Below are positions 14,301 through 26,200 of a DNA stretch of 64,000 bases, in pieces. The position numbers were made by a program, and so were the translations under genes. Origin of the DNA: Vitis vinifera. Lineage: Eukaryota; Streptophyta; Magnoliopsida; Vitales; Vitaceae. Each line of letters opens with the position of its first letter. Position 1 is the first letter of the stretch. Location of the stretch: the NCBI RefSeq assembly GCF_030704535.1, contig NC_081822.1, forward strand, positions 1,126,001 through 1,190,000. The letters run 5' to 3'. The notes beneath the pieces were generated by a model, which saw only the letters and a program-made list of their open reading frames with translations, was not told where the DNA came from and ran no database searches.

Positions 14301-17300
14301 CCATTGTTATAAAATGAATCATCTGCAAAAGAAAAATAAAACAATCAGCACAAAACAAGAAGTACAAGATCCATCCAAAGATGAAACATAAGATCTTATG
14401 CGAATCAATAAATTTCTGACAATAGGTGTTCTTTATACCTAAAAACAAACTAGTTCAGACACTGGTGGAAAAAGCAATTATACTACTCCTTCAGACAGCC
14501 AGGGGCTGAACAACAAAGGTGAGATTTCGTGGCTGAGCTTGAGACCGTACCAATTGATATATAAAGGAAAAGAAGTTGCTCAAAAAGGTATATAACAAAC
14601 CTTGTGAAGTGAGATCCCTCGGTCAATAGTAGGAGAAGCATCCGTTAAACAGGACATGCCACTATACATTTCTTTATCCATCAGAAGAAATGCAATAGTT
14701 TTGTCTCCCACAAGGGCCTGCATCAATGGTAAAGGAACCAAAATTGTAGAAAATACATACATATATAGAAAATTGTAGAAAGATACAACTCCAGAATTCT
14801 TCAGTGTCATTTTTCTCTTTGGCATTCTTCCTGGCAAGAAAATTTCCATTTCTAGTTTGAAACCTTTCACCAAGTTAGGGACCTAGGAAGAGGGCTTTAA
14901 AAGATGAATATTCAACAGAAGTGGAAAGATCTAATACCTGATCATGACTTTCGGCGTACGATATACATTTCTCAGCGTATCTCCTATTCGTCAAGCTTGA
15001 TGATATTTCCTTCATTGACCACTCTTCATCTTTCTTGTTCTTCAAGTAGTCAATCCACTTATCAGGTATGGCCATTGCCAGGCGGTAATCAAAACCAGTT
15101 CCCCCTTCGGCAACTGGCCTACCAAGACCAGGCATGCCAGAAACATCTTCGGCACTTACAGTTGCATCTGGAAAGATTTTATGAATCAGACAATTGGCCA
15201 GCATCAAATAAACTACAGCATCAACATCTGTTGCCTCACTGAAATACTCGTTATAATTCCCTGTAAATGTCATGTTGACACCATGGTGATGATACAGCAT
15301 TGAAGTTACTCCATCAAACCTAAACCCATCAAATTTAAACTCCTCTAGCCACCATCTCAAGTTGGATATTAGGAAGCGAAGAACTTCCCAATTGGCATAG
15401 TTAAAGAGTTTGCTATCCCATAACTCATGGTAGCCTCGATCTCCGGTATGGAAGTAGGAATCCTGTGAGCTTTGACCAACATCAAAGCCATTGAGGCCAT
15501 CAGTGACATTGTTACTCGCATGGCTGTGAACAACATCCATCAAGACTCTTAAACCTAAGCTATGGGCTTTATCAATCAAATATTTGAGGTCCTCAGGAGT
15601 TCCAGATCTACTGCTGACAGCAAAAAAGTTAGTAACATGATACCCAAATGATGCATAATAGGAGTGCTCCATCACAGCCATCAATTGAACTGTGTTATAG
15701 TTATTTGCCCGAATACGAGGTAAGATATCATCAGCAAACTCTCTATATGAATTCACACGGGGTTCGGAGCTACTCATTCCAACATGAGCCTCATATATTC
15801 GTGGGGCATTGGGTTTTGAAGGACAAGGGTACTTAAACTGATATCTGCATAAACAATGAAAGATGAGGTTAATGTAGCACTTAGTTTATTTGGTTATAAA
15901 AAATGTAGCATTTAATTCCATTTATTGCAATTCAAGAATACTTGTATCGATGAAAATAGGAAAGTCGTAAGATCTCCCTAAGCAATCCTAATCTGGTTTT
16001 TTATTTTATTTTTCTTTTCCTTTTGAAAGCAACCTCAAACTGCATTTTACAATTTAACTGTCATTGCTAGACTGAAAATTAAGTAATATAGTATTAAATT
16101 GTGCCTCAAATAATTGTGGCCCTTATGGTAGTAGGCCTTTGAATAGTTTTGTTTTTCTCTGTACGGAAAATATTCACTTAATCTGAATGAAGTTACATAG
16201 AAGATGAATAATTGGCACCTTTCTGAAGGCGGTGGGTCCCAATACACACCATCATATGGTGCTGCAAATGCTGTGGGGTCCACAGTGGCATATCTGATCC
16301 AAGCAGGGATTCGATCAACCCAAACTCCATCACCATGCTTGAATCGGAACTTTACTCGTGAGTTATGAGGAATGGCTGGATTTCCCCCAGAGTCGGGAAT
16401 CTTGATGCTCCAAACACCGAACTGATTCCTTTCCATTCTGTGGTTGGAACCATCCCATCCATTGAAGTCCCCAATAACTTGAGCTTCCCTGCAATATGAT
16501 AAAACTTCTAACTGAACAAAGATAACAACTAACAAAATCATAAACTTGTATTTTGTAAGCTAAAAACTTACTGTGCAGCAGGGGCCCACTCACGGTACAC
16601 AATGCCACCTTCTTCTCTGTTAAATCCAAATTTCAAATAACCTACAAAATGGAGGAATCGCACATCAAACAATTGGATAAACCATTGAACATGGAAAAGC
16701 ATCCATGATGTAATTAAGACCTATGGGAGTAATGAACAAAATCTTCTAGCCTTTCTAAATAACGCATTTGACCATGTAAACAAATCATCAGAGTCATCTT
16801 GATTTAAAGGTGACTGGCCTCATCTACACATCGACATAAGGAAGTATCTGTTGAAGATGCTGTATCTCCTATGTACAGTAGACCATGTTGATTTACAAAA
16901 TGCATGATATTGAAGTAAATCCCATTATTTTCCATGAAAAGTAGAAGAGAAAAGCAATAATGTACTTGCACTGATGATACCAAAATATTACCTTGTGCGA
17001 ATTCCTCAAGACTTCCTTCATATTTTTCAATAAGCTCTTTCTGCTCTACATATCTCCTCATTCTATATCTGAAGTGATCTTTAAATGGTTCCAGTCCTGG
17101 ATCTGTGTCCAAGATACCAATATGTTCAGTGTCTTCTCCCATGGTCGCCATGGCTGAATTGTCATCTGTAATGAGAGCTGAGATTGCAGAACCATTCACC
17201 TAGTGAAGAAAATGCACCAGAATACTGTTCAATTACGTGAAAAGAACATTATCTCTCTCTTTTAGTACCATAAAAACCATTTTGCGTTCATGAAAAGAAC

Positions 17301-18817
17301 ATTAATGTTCTAAATGAATCCAGATGTTTGAGTTTGTCTTTTGAATTCTGGTTTCCTTTTTCTAGTTTATGATCTAAGGGATTGAAGAAGGAAAATGTAA
17401 CATTCTTGTCAAGATGATAGTACATGAAGAATTCAACACTCCTACCCCGAGTATGTGTGTACCAAACATCAAGCATGTTGAGGTACTAGATCTTCCACAG
17501 AAAATGACTGCAATAATAGACTAACCAATGACATAATCCCAAAGAATAGATATATAAAGAACAACACACCACATACTTTATAATTGGATGGATAGCACTA
17601 CCCATACAAATCAAAATTTTGCTTAAGAGATTCCATTCCAATAATTTATGCTAAGAACATCAAACATACCTTCCCATATGTTGAGTTCCTTGATGGGCAA
17701 TGGAATGTGCAATGGCCAAGGAGTTTTTGCAACCTAGGACCATTGCTTACTCGAATTGGTTGCTGTTTAGCAAGGCAATATTTGTTTCCTGAGCCCTGTC
17801 AAAAATAGTAAATAAGAGCCTAAATAGATCGTCAGATAAGTACCTTAAGTTTGATCTAAAGACACGCATGTTCTAGATATAACTGATGAAATGGCATAAT
17901 GCAGAAAATAATATGCCAGAAAAACCTGAAAACGGTAATACCGGATCCTCCATTGTAAGAAAAAAAACTCAGAGGACAGGACCTATTTGCTAACTGTTTT
18001 TCTTCAAAATATAAATAGTTTCTTCATAATTTGTTATGAAAAAAGGTTGTTTTTTAGAAAAAATTTGAGTTGTTTCCAACTCTTCTTATAGTGTCTTCTG
18101 CGCAACGATTGAAAAGACAAAGACTTCAAAAACTTTCATGTTGTATCTAAATGTATGATAACTTCAAGGAGAATAAGCCGAAAAAACAAAAAATAAAAAA
18201 ATGTTCTCCATGTTCCCAAATAGAATTTTGTTCCTGAAAATAATTGATAACTATATAAGTATTCTTAAAAACTATTTTTTGATTACTGTTTTCAGAAAAC
18301 ATTGTGGAACAAAGCCTTGGTAATGAAAATTTTCGATTGGTTTACACAAAATTAGTTGGCCATTAGAAAGACCCCGTTTTTCTTGTTTGGAGCAACATAC
18401 AGGTGACTCGATCAGATTATTCTAGTCCAGAATTTGCAGAACTTTTCATTTTCAGTAACTTTCAGCAGTTTCCTTCCCCTTCCCGTATTCTCCCAAAATC
18501 GAAACAGAGCCTAACTATTTTCCACTAAGCAAACACTCAACAAAACCAATCTAATTAGGTAATTCAATTTGCATAAAACCTACGCACTCACGCATAATCC
18601 ACATCAAAACTTTTAAACAATCACACCCCGTTTGGTTGCAGAGAAAACGCAGTAAAAACAAAATAACGAAAATTTCTATCTCCATTTCGTTTCACTCACA
18701 GCCAAACAAGATCTTCTAGGACAAGTTCGAACTTACTGTTTTGTAGTGGTTTCTTGACGAAGGTGTCGAAGAAGAGCCAAGAAGAGGCGTCGAGAAAAGA
18801 CCCACCGATCCGTACAT
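10333..18817 (-). CDS. SBE1: Starch (1,4-alpha-glucan) branching enzyme, class I type
   Basis: Fourteen minus-strand exons: 18737-18817, 17670-17795, 16992-17199, 16572-16641, 16219-16488, 14938-15844, 14601-14717, 14260-14322, 13238-13345, 12672-12773, 11916-11983, 11660-11741, 10783-10899 and 10333-10536. They join in frame to 840 aa, stop TGA at 10333-10335, with all borders GT-AG. The enzyme cuts alpha-1,4 glucan and rejoins it as alpha-1,6 branches in plastid starch synthesis. The N-terminus ([20 protein letters not shown]) is Ser-rich without early acidic residues, as in a plastid transit peptide. A CBM48-like region ([20 protein letters not shown]) lies near residues 150-230. The GH13 barrel follows with DVVHSH (about 355-360), the nucleophile Asp in GFRFDG (about D429), the acid/base Glu in SAEDVSG (about E484) and the ESHDQ Asp (about D553). 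[16 protein letters not shown] is split by an intron. The acidic C-terminal tail and exon 6 wording ([17 protein letters not shown]) fit class I (family B) enzymes rather than class II. All catalytic residues are present. Confidence 0.95.
11350..11543 (-). mobile_element. tRNA-derived SINE with target-site duplication
   Basis: The element lies in an SBE1 intron and is flanked by a 19-bp direct repeat, tcagaattttagcttatat, at 11331-11349 and 11544-11562. Read on the minus strand it begins with a tRNA-like head containing an A-box-like ggtagctcagttggt and a B-box-like agttcgagtcccc, and ends in an A-rich/TA-repeat tail. This is the RNA polymerase III promoter layout of a SINE. The perfect duplication suggests a fairly recent insertion. 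The tail's (TA)n run makes it a likely length-polymorphic marker. Orientation is the same as the host gene. Confidence 0.88.
13600..13910. repeat. MITE-like repeat in SBE1 intron, copy A
   Basis: The left end reads cacgtttggcaatttttgta and the reverse complement of the right end reads gatctgtttggctacatttt. The interior shares phrases with a second copy at 17970-18325: ccctatagaattttgttctt, and cttatagggtgctctacaca. The inverted arms with a GTTTGG core are typical of small hAT-like elements. Exact ends are uncertain. Confidence 0.5.
17970..18325. repeat. MITE-like repeat in SBE1 intron 1, copy B
   Basis: It is related to the repeat at 13600-13910: cttatagtgtcttctgcgca matches cttatagggtgctctacaca, and caaatagaattttgttcctg matches cctatagaattttgttcttg, followed in both by attcttaaaaactatttt or a close variant. 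The ends read ggacctatttgctaactg and, reverse complemented, ggctttgttccacaatgt. Two copies of one family lie in different introns of the same gene. Confidence 0.45.
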
Positions 18818-18880
18818 CTTCTTCAACAAACTCACTCACTTCGATTCATCTCTCTGTCTCACACTCACTCACATAGAAAG

Positions 18881-18888
18881 ATTTTATA
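18881..18888 (-). promoter_or_regulatory. TATA box candidate for SBE1
   Basis: On the minus strand this reads TATAAAAT, 64-71 bases upstream of the SBE1 ATG, followed by a GA/GTGAGT-rich leader. With transcription starting about 30 bases downstream, the 5' UTR would be short (about 35 bases). The position fits a core promoter, but no start site can be proved from sequence. Confidence 0.45.
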
Positions 18889-18889
18889 C

Positions 18890-19924
18890 ATAGTACCGAG
18901 CACAGTGAAATGAATCTGTGCCCAAACACATATTCAGAGGATCGGAAAATCTCAACCGTCCAGAGCTCAGAATCACGTTCCCACTTTCCTTTGTGAGCAG
19001 GAAACGGAGAAAATAATCATATCAAGAAAAGCATTTTCAGAATGAGAATTTGGTTTTATTTTTTGTTTTCTGAAACGTTTCTTTTTTAGGGAATTTGTCA
19101 TTTTCTTAATGATGATTTGTTTTTATTTTTAGTTCATAAATTTGTTTCCTTTCTGAGAAATTTGTTGACCTTTTTTAATGAAAATAGTAATAGTTGTGGC
19201 CATTTAATCCTCAACAACCTTAAAGATATCATCTCCCCTTTTAAAAAAAATTAAATAAATACTTTAATAAAAGTAATTAAACATTAAATAATTTTTTTTT
19301 ATATTACTTTGGGTTTTATATGAAAAAACATAAGATCAAACAAACTTTCATGGGGGAATCGGGACAACCTGCAAATATTATTTGTTTTAAACTCAAATGA
19401 CTCTCATGGTTTTAAACACATATGTATTGGGTTAAAAAAGAATTCGTACTTATATAATGTGATAAATTTTATTATCTATCAAATGTGAGATATCACAATT
19501 TTAATAAAATTACAAAAGAAAATTATCAATTTTTAAAAAAATATTTATGAAGATTCCTATTATGAGTGAGCCTAAAAGAGTTTTCGAGTGATTTAAAAAG
19601 AAATCAAAATAATTATTTTTTATATAAATTTTTCCATGATTTATAAATTATGTTTCTAAAAATAGCTTGAAAATGACAATTGAACTTTTTTATAGAAAAA
19701 TAAATAAATTTTGATTGTAACGTTTTTATTAAATAATTCAATTAAATAGGGGTTTAAATTTTCAATCATGAGATCGAATTTTTAAGTATGAATCGGACAC
19801 GAAAGGTATCGAGTATGAACTCCTAAAATTGGTCTCCTATCATTAAAATTTTCAATTAAATATAGTATTTAATTTTAAATTCAATAATTTCGATACGCAA
19901 AGTATTTAGTATAAATCCAAAAGA
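18890..19924. other. Intergenic DNA between divergent SBE1 and PPR genes
   Basis: Both neighbouring genes are transcribed away from this stretch, so it should hold both promoters. It is A+T-rich, with no coding sequence and no clear repeat borders. Confidence 0.45.
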
Positions 19925-20045
19925 TTTTCAATTGGGCTGGGCTCCGATTAATCTTTTTTTATGGGCTTTAGGGCCTACCTTTAGGCTCAGTCTGGCTTTT
20001 CTTGGGCTCGGTTCAGCCAGCCCCTCATGAAATTTCGGGCGGCGC
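19925..20045 (+). promoter_or_regulatory. TGGGCY (site II-like) cluster upstream of the PPR gene
   Basis: Motifs ttgggctgggct (19933-19944), atgggctt, and cttgggctcgg (about 20001-20011) lie 220-340 bp before the PPR start codon. Site II (TGGGCY) elements are known to be frequent upstream of plant genes for organelle proteins, which fits a mitochondrial PPR protein. Function is inferred. Confidence 0.4.
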
Positions 20046-20264
20046 CAAGAAAATTTCCGTTTGTTTCTATCGTACCCCAAGTTTCCCGAGAAAATTTCAG
20101 CTGTGTTTCTTCCTGCTGCCGAAACAAGTTTTCCGGTGATAGTCGAGAAGATAAAAATGCTTGACTTTATTTTCCGTCAACATGTGTTATTATCTTACAG
20201 GAAAAAAAGAAACTCTAGGATTCATTTATACTGACAGTGCTCTGAGAAGAGAAATCCCAAAAGC

Positions 20265-23200
20265 ATGCATAGATATGTGTAAGCATAATTTCTATCCTCA
20301 AATTTATAGAATGTGAGCATACAATGGCTTAATCTGAACATGCACTAACACCCGTTCTCTATATTTGATTTATCTGCACAGGTCTAGGGTTCCTTTGCGA
20401 TCGATTTCTGACTCACTTTACTTATCAAAGTCATCTGTATACGTATTTTTATTTTCCTTAATTTATAGCTTTTGTATTTTGTTTTCACCGAGCCAAACCG
20501 AATTCAACACTTTGAAATTTTATTTTTTGACAATTGATGTCATCACAGGATCAGAAGAATCTCGTGAGAAAATTGGAATCATTGAGGACTTTTACAACCT
20601 CAAGAGGTATTGTTAAACGTATGTTTAGCTAGAGGACACAATGAAGGGATTCTCGAACATATAAATTTCTTTACGTGCCCTTTTGTCTGTAATTTGTTGG
20701 AAATCCTGAATGAGGGTTGGATCTTCATTTGCAGATCACGATTGCTTCGGGTATGGAAGAAAATCAATTACCAGGCTCTTGCAGGTGCAAATTGTTGATG
20801 CACTTCGCTCAAACGAGAGAAGCAGGGCTTCGAGTTTGCTTTCAGAACTTGGCCGTGGAAACTACTCCTTAAGAGCTGATGATTTTATTTATATTCTTGA
20901 ACACTGCTCAAAATCACCTGATCCCTTAGTAAGCTGAAAAATGAATTTTTGGTTTGTTTTTTGGTATCCCAGGAATTCAATTTTTGGATCATTGTTTTCT
21001 GCTACGTGTAGCTAATATAACAGACACATTGATATTATTGGGTATCTGGCTAGTTTATTATGTGTAATAAACTGGCAAATAGTGGCCTTGTTTGGCCTTT
21101 CAGTACAATGTGTTATATTGTTTAACCAAATGAGGTCTGCATAATGAAGTTTAGCTACAATTGGCAGGCTAGATGGGGTTGTGTTAGTGTGAGATTGGCT
21201 ATGTGGAATTTGAGCCTTGGAATTTGAATTGAAGGCTCCTACTATGAATGAACAGTTTGATCCTTTACATGCCAGTAGATTTGGACTTAAAGTTGACTAT
21301 GTAGAACCCAAATTCATTTAATCTAATTCATAGAATCATAGTAAAAGCAAGAATTTCAATTCCTCAGAATTGGACTTTTGAATCAGATCTGTTCTGTACA
21401 AGGAAGCAACCAAGTTTGATTTTATTTATATGCATAAAAATGATTTTTTTAATGAATTAAAGTTAGGGGAAAACCATGCCTTGCTGCCATTATATTTAGC
21501 CCATTCATGCTACTGCATTAGGAGTGCAAGGATGGCATCCTCTTATAATTTCTTATTAGTTTTTATTTTTTGCTTGAAGGACATCTCATTCTTTCTCGTG
21601 CTAAATATTCCCTCCTTTAATGTCGTATTTCCTATGAAAAAGGAAAAAGGATGGCGTCCTCCATCTTTCTTGGCATACATAATAATATTTGAACTCTGAT
21701 CCCAATGCAGTCAGTGGATACATCTTGGCTGTGACAGTTATGGGGGATTTTCCTTTTTCGTGCAGTTTGTCATGGAGATTTGGAGAATTATGGATGAAAA
21801 AGAGGTTCACGTGAACAATAGATGCTACATGCTTAGCATTCAAGCTCTCTGTAAAGGGGGTTACCTGGAGGAGGTATAAATGTATTCTATATTTTATTGT
21901 ATTTTCTGTGCAATTTACTGGTTATGTATGGCTGATAATGACTGGTTCATGTCATTATTTTTTGACATCACAAGATAAATCCATGGAAACTGTGATTATC
22001 TGAGAATATCCCAACAAGTTGATCAATTAACTTATTGGGGAGAAGTAATTATTTGTTGATGCTATGAATACAATCTCCTGTTGAGCAGGAAAAAAAAAAA
22101 GTTTTGGATGGGTTTTCTAATTGAATAATATCTAGTTAGCTATTAATTGCTACTCTGCATCTTTATTTGTCTAACGCTGTTGGAATGCAATCACACTGAT
22201 GCCTTCTTGCTTTACTTTCAGGCGTTTAATTTATTGAATTTTGTTGGAGAAAATCATGATATCCATCCTATTCTGCCTATGTACAATAATTTCTTGAGAG
22301 GATGTGTTCAAACAAGGAGTCTACTTCACGCCAACCAATGCTTGGATCTGATGGAGCACCAAGTACTGGGGAAGAATGAAGTAACGTATTCACAGTTTCT
22401 CAAGGTGTGTAAAGAAAAGATTCTTAGTATTATATTGTTCTGCTCTGTTTAGAAGCCACAAAGTGTTATCATGATTAAAATTGCGAACGCGCCATGACTG
22501 TTCATTTTTCTTTTGGTTGAGTTTTCGACTTTGTTTCTTGATGACTGAGGATATTTTATCATTAAAAACTGTTTCAATTGTGAATGTATTTTAAGTGAGT
22601 CTTAGTGCTTTGTCTTAAAAACCATCCTGTTGTAATGGTTTTACATAATGTTTTAAAAAATGGTTAAAACATAATATTGCGCACGCATTTACTGTCACAA
22701 ATTTATTTCATATGAAGCATGAAATTAGGTGTCACCTGATACCGTATGTACCAATACATATTGGTATCACTATGAAAGTGTTGTAGACACATGGTGTTAC
22801 AAAATGGTTGGCATTCATATTGTCTTGGAATATGCAATCAAATAGCAGGAAGTTAGTTTATGATACTTTTATGATACATTTCAAGTTGATTATTTGTTGT
22901 TGTTTCACACATTACTGATGGTTTTTAAGAATTATCTTCTTTTGGATATTGCTTTTCCATGTCACTGCCATTACTCAACATCAAACTTGTAAAATATCAA
23001 TAGTCAAGTTTTACAAGGGTTGGCCAATATTTAAGATTGAAAATCTGCCTTTTGATATAGTATATTCTCCAAATGTGCCCTTGAGGGCTGGCTCAAGTTG
23101 TAAAGGGACGAGGAGGGTTTGTGGGGGGTTTCAGGTTCAAGTCCTAGTGGGAACAAAAAAATTTACCTATCAAAAAAAAAAAAAAAGGTATATTCTTCAA

Positions 23201-26200
23201 ATGTCTAAGGAGAGCAACTCACTTCCAAAGTTGTTGAGGAACTTAGAAGAATTTACAGGGTGGTTTGGCTTTTGGTTATCATTCTTAATTGTAAGTGTCT
23301 TAGTGTGTTGGCAATTCCTAGTCAAAATTTTCACTTGTATACGCATAGCTCAGATGCTTCGAACCCCCTCCTGGACTTTTATTACTTCAAAAATAGTTGC
23401 AATGAAGATAGCTAGATGAAATGGTAAGTAATCTGAGTTGGTGGATGGTTCAAAAATTAATCAACCACATTTAAATTTGTTATATTTTTATTAAAAAAAA
23501 AAAAAAAAAGATTTGAAGTTTAAGGGGTATCAAAACCTTTGCTCTAAGCCATTTGGCTTAAGGTTTGATCAATCCCACTTAAGGGTAATGGATTAATTGT
23601 TACCAAGAATGGAAATTTTATTTTCAAATTGATAGCTAGGAAAGGGAACTACTAGATGATACTTTGCTGCTCTTACTCCAAGATTTTTGTATTCTAATAT
23701 TTTTAATGAAAAAAATAATAATAAAATAGCATAGTGGTAACAACTAATATTCTGGCATAGGATTCTAAGGCAATAGATTGATTCAGAAAGGGAGGTTGAC
23801 TAAATACTGCACCGACTACCCCGACTTTCTTCTTTCATCTGCTTTAACCAGTTCACTTAAAGCGAGGGATGGTTGTCCAGGTCAATGGATTCTTTTCAGG
23901 TTTCAAGAAGGAGCTGACAAGAAACCTCAATCTGATATTGGACCAATCATGTTTCGATCACAATATATAAAATTTCATTTTTTTTTCTAAATTGATCTAA
24001 ACCATTGCATTGGGTTTGAATTCTTGCTATTCAAACTCCTTTCCAAAATTAGGGAATCACAATAGTAAGAGCGAGGTGTGTCTCCTTGAGCTTCAAATTC
24101 TTTGTCAAATTGTGCATGCTTGTTTTAGTGAAAGTTTATTAGTATTTAAGTTAAATCTTGTTATAGTGGATTTATGTTTTTCATCAAAATGGGTTGATTT
24201 AATGTTGTTCTCCATCCCTACTCTCATTTATGGATCTTAAGAAGAGACTAAGATCATGTTTAAGGTGTTTCCAAAGGGGTTTTAGATGAGAACTTTATTT
24301 CCTAAGCTACTAGACAAGCAATCCATGAAAGGATTGGAGGTCTTATGTTAGGTGAAATCTTGTACACGTTATTTTCTTCATAGTAGATGTTGCGATTTTG
24401 ATTGACCCATAGTTTTTTTTAATCTCTTTTCATAGATTTTTCACATTATGTCATTGTTTCTCATTTCTCTCAATCCTCTTTTAGTTCATTTTATCGTTGG
24501 AATTTCATACTTGTGGATAAGGGTTTATTTGCTATGTTGGGAGATTGCTGATATCATTTGCTTGTGGCTTGCATATATTGAATTGCTTGGGAGACCCTTG
24601 AAGCCTCAAGTGGTAAAGGGTTGGAGTAAGTTTATGGGAGATTCACTCTTTGAAAATTTTGTTAGGCACTTATTCATCTCCTTTCTAAGTTCAAGTCAAA
24701 ACCATTTACAACACAAATGAGTACAAACATACCCTACCAACTCTTACGCAAGGTACACACACTCACTCACTCACTCAACTTCACAACCTAGGTACTATAA
24801 TTTGTACAACCAAAACCTAACAAAGAGTTAGTCCCACCCAAGCGCTAATCCATAATTGAGATTTACTTACATTAATCATAGGCCTTGAGGCCTAGTAAGG
24901 GATTAGGGTGGGGTTGTGGGAGGTTCTAGGTTCAAGTCCTAGTGGGAAAAAATGGCTTACCTATTAGGTGGGGGGGAAAAAGTCTTAATCATAGGAGTCT
25001 CTGGGAAATTCAGGGTTAGGAAATATTTCTAACTTTCTATTACCTTTAGAAAATGGATTTCTAAATGTTCCCATTACATTTAGGTAAAGCATCCTCATAT
25101 TGCATTTATTCATTTGTTTTCTTATGCTGAACCTGTTACTTTGGCATTGTTTCTCATGAGTTTTGAAGTATTTAGAAAATTTTCTGTCACATTCTTTTTG
25201 TTTCCATGTTGTCAAACTATCATATTTAAACTGGTAAATGTGCCACACTTTTTTTTTTTTACCGCAGTCAAAATTTTGTAATTGATTAAGCAACTGATTT
25301 TTTTTTTTTTTTTGCCTGTGTTTCATCTTGCCAAATTGTGGGGGGTGGAACTGAAATTAGTGTACATCATTATTATTCTAATTTTTTTTTTCAGCTTGCA
25401 GTTTTGCAGCAAAACCTGTCTGCTGCCCATAAAATTTGGAAGGAATATATGACATACTATAGTATGAGCATCATTTCTCTGCGGAAGTTTATTTGGTCCT
25501 TTACAAGGTTGAGAGATTTGGAATCGGCTTATGCAGCCTTGCAACATATGGTGGATTTGGTTTTCAAGGGAAGCATCTTTATCAATAAAAGTGCTGAAGG
25601 AAGGTTATGTTCTTCAAGATTGGACATTCCTATACCTAAGAATGGTGATATGGGTCTGAAGAGATGTATGGAGGAGAACGAACATTCTTTACCTTCTGTC
25701 TCTGATAATAGTAAGAAAATAGACTCTCATGCAAGTAATGTTGAGGACTCAACTATTTTTTATATGGGAAGTAAAGAAGATAAGGGTTTTGGCATAAATA
25801 TGCTGGAAAAATATAAAGGCATGCCTGTAATGAAGGTTTTGAGGTGGTCTTTCAGTGATGTGATATATGCATGTGCACAAACTCAGAACTGTGGACTGGC
25901 AGAACAGTTAATCCTCCAGGTAGCACAACCTTTTTATGTGAAGTCTTGATTGTTTATATTATTGTGACATATTCTTAATAGTCTAGCAGAAAAAACTATG
26001 AACCATGTTTGGGAATTTCCTCATTAAGATGGGCCAGCGCTCAGTCAAAGTGAAATTCCCAGATTATGGTAACATATCATTGAAAATTATGTTTTCCTGT
26101 GGGCTCGAGTCAAAATTAGGTGTCAGGCCAAGGTTGTTAAAGGCATACTTTAAGTGTGCCTAGGCTCAAGGTGCAACCACTCCTTAGCTATAGCGCTTTG

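Noticed and set aside
14904-15242. Plus-strand open frame of 112 codons
   Set aside because: It is antisense to the large catalytic exon of the branching enzyme and has no family resemblance.
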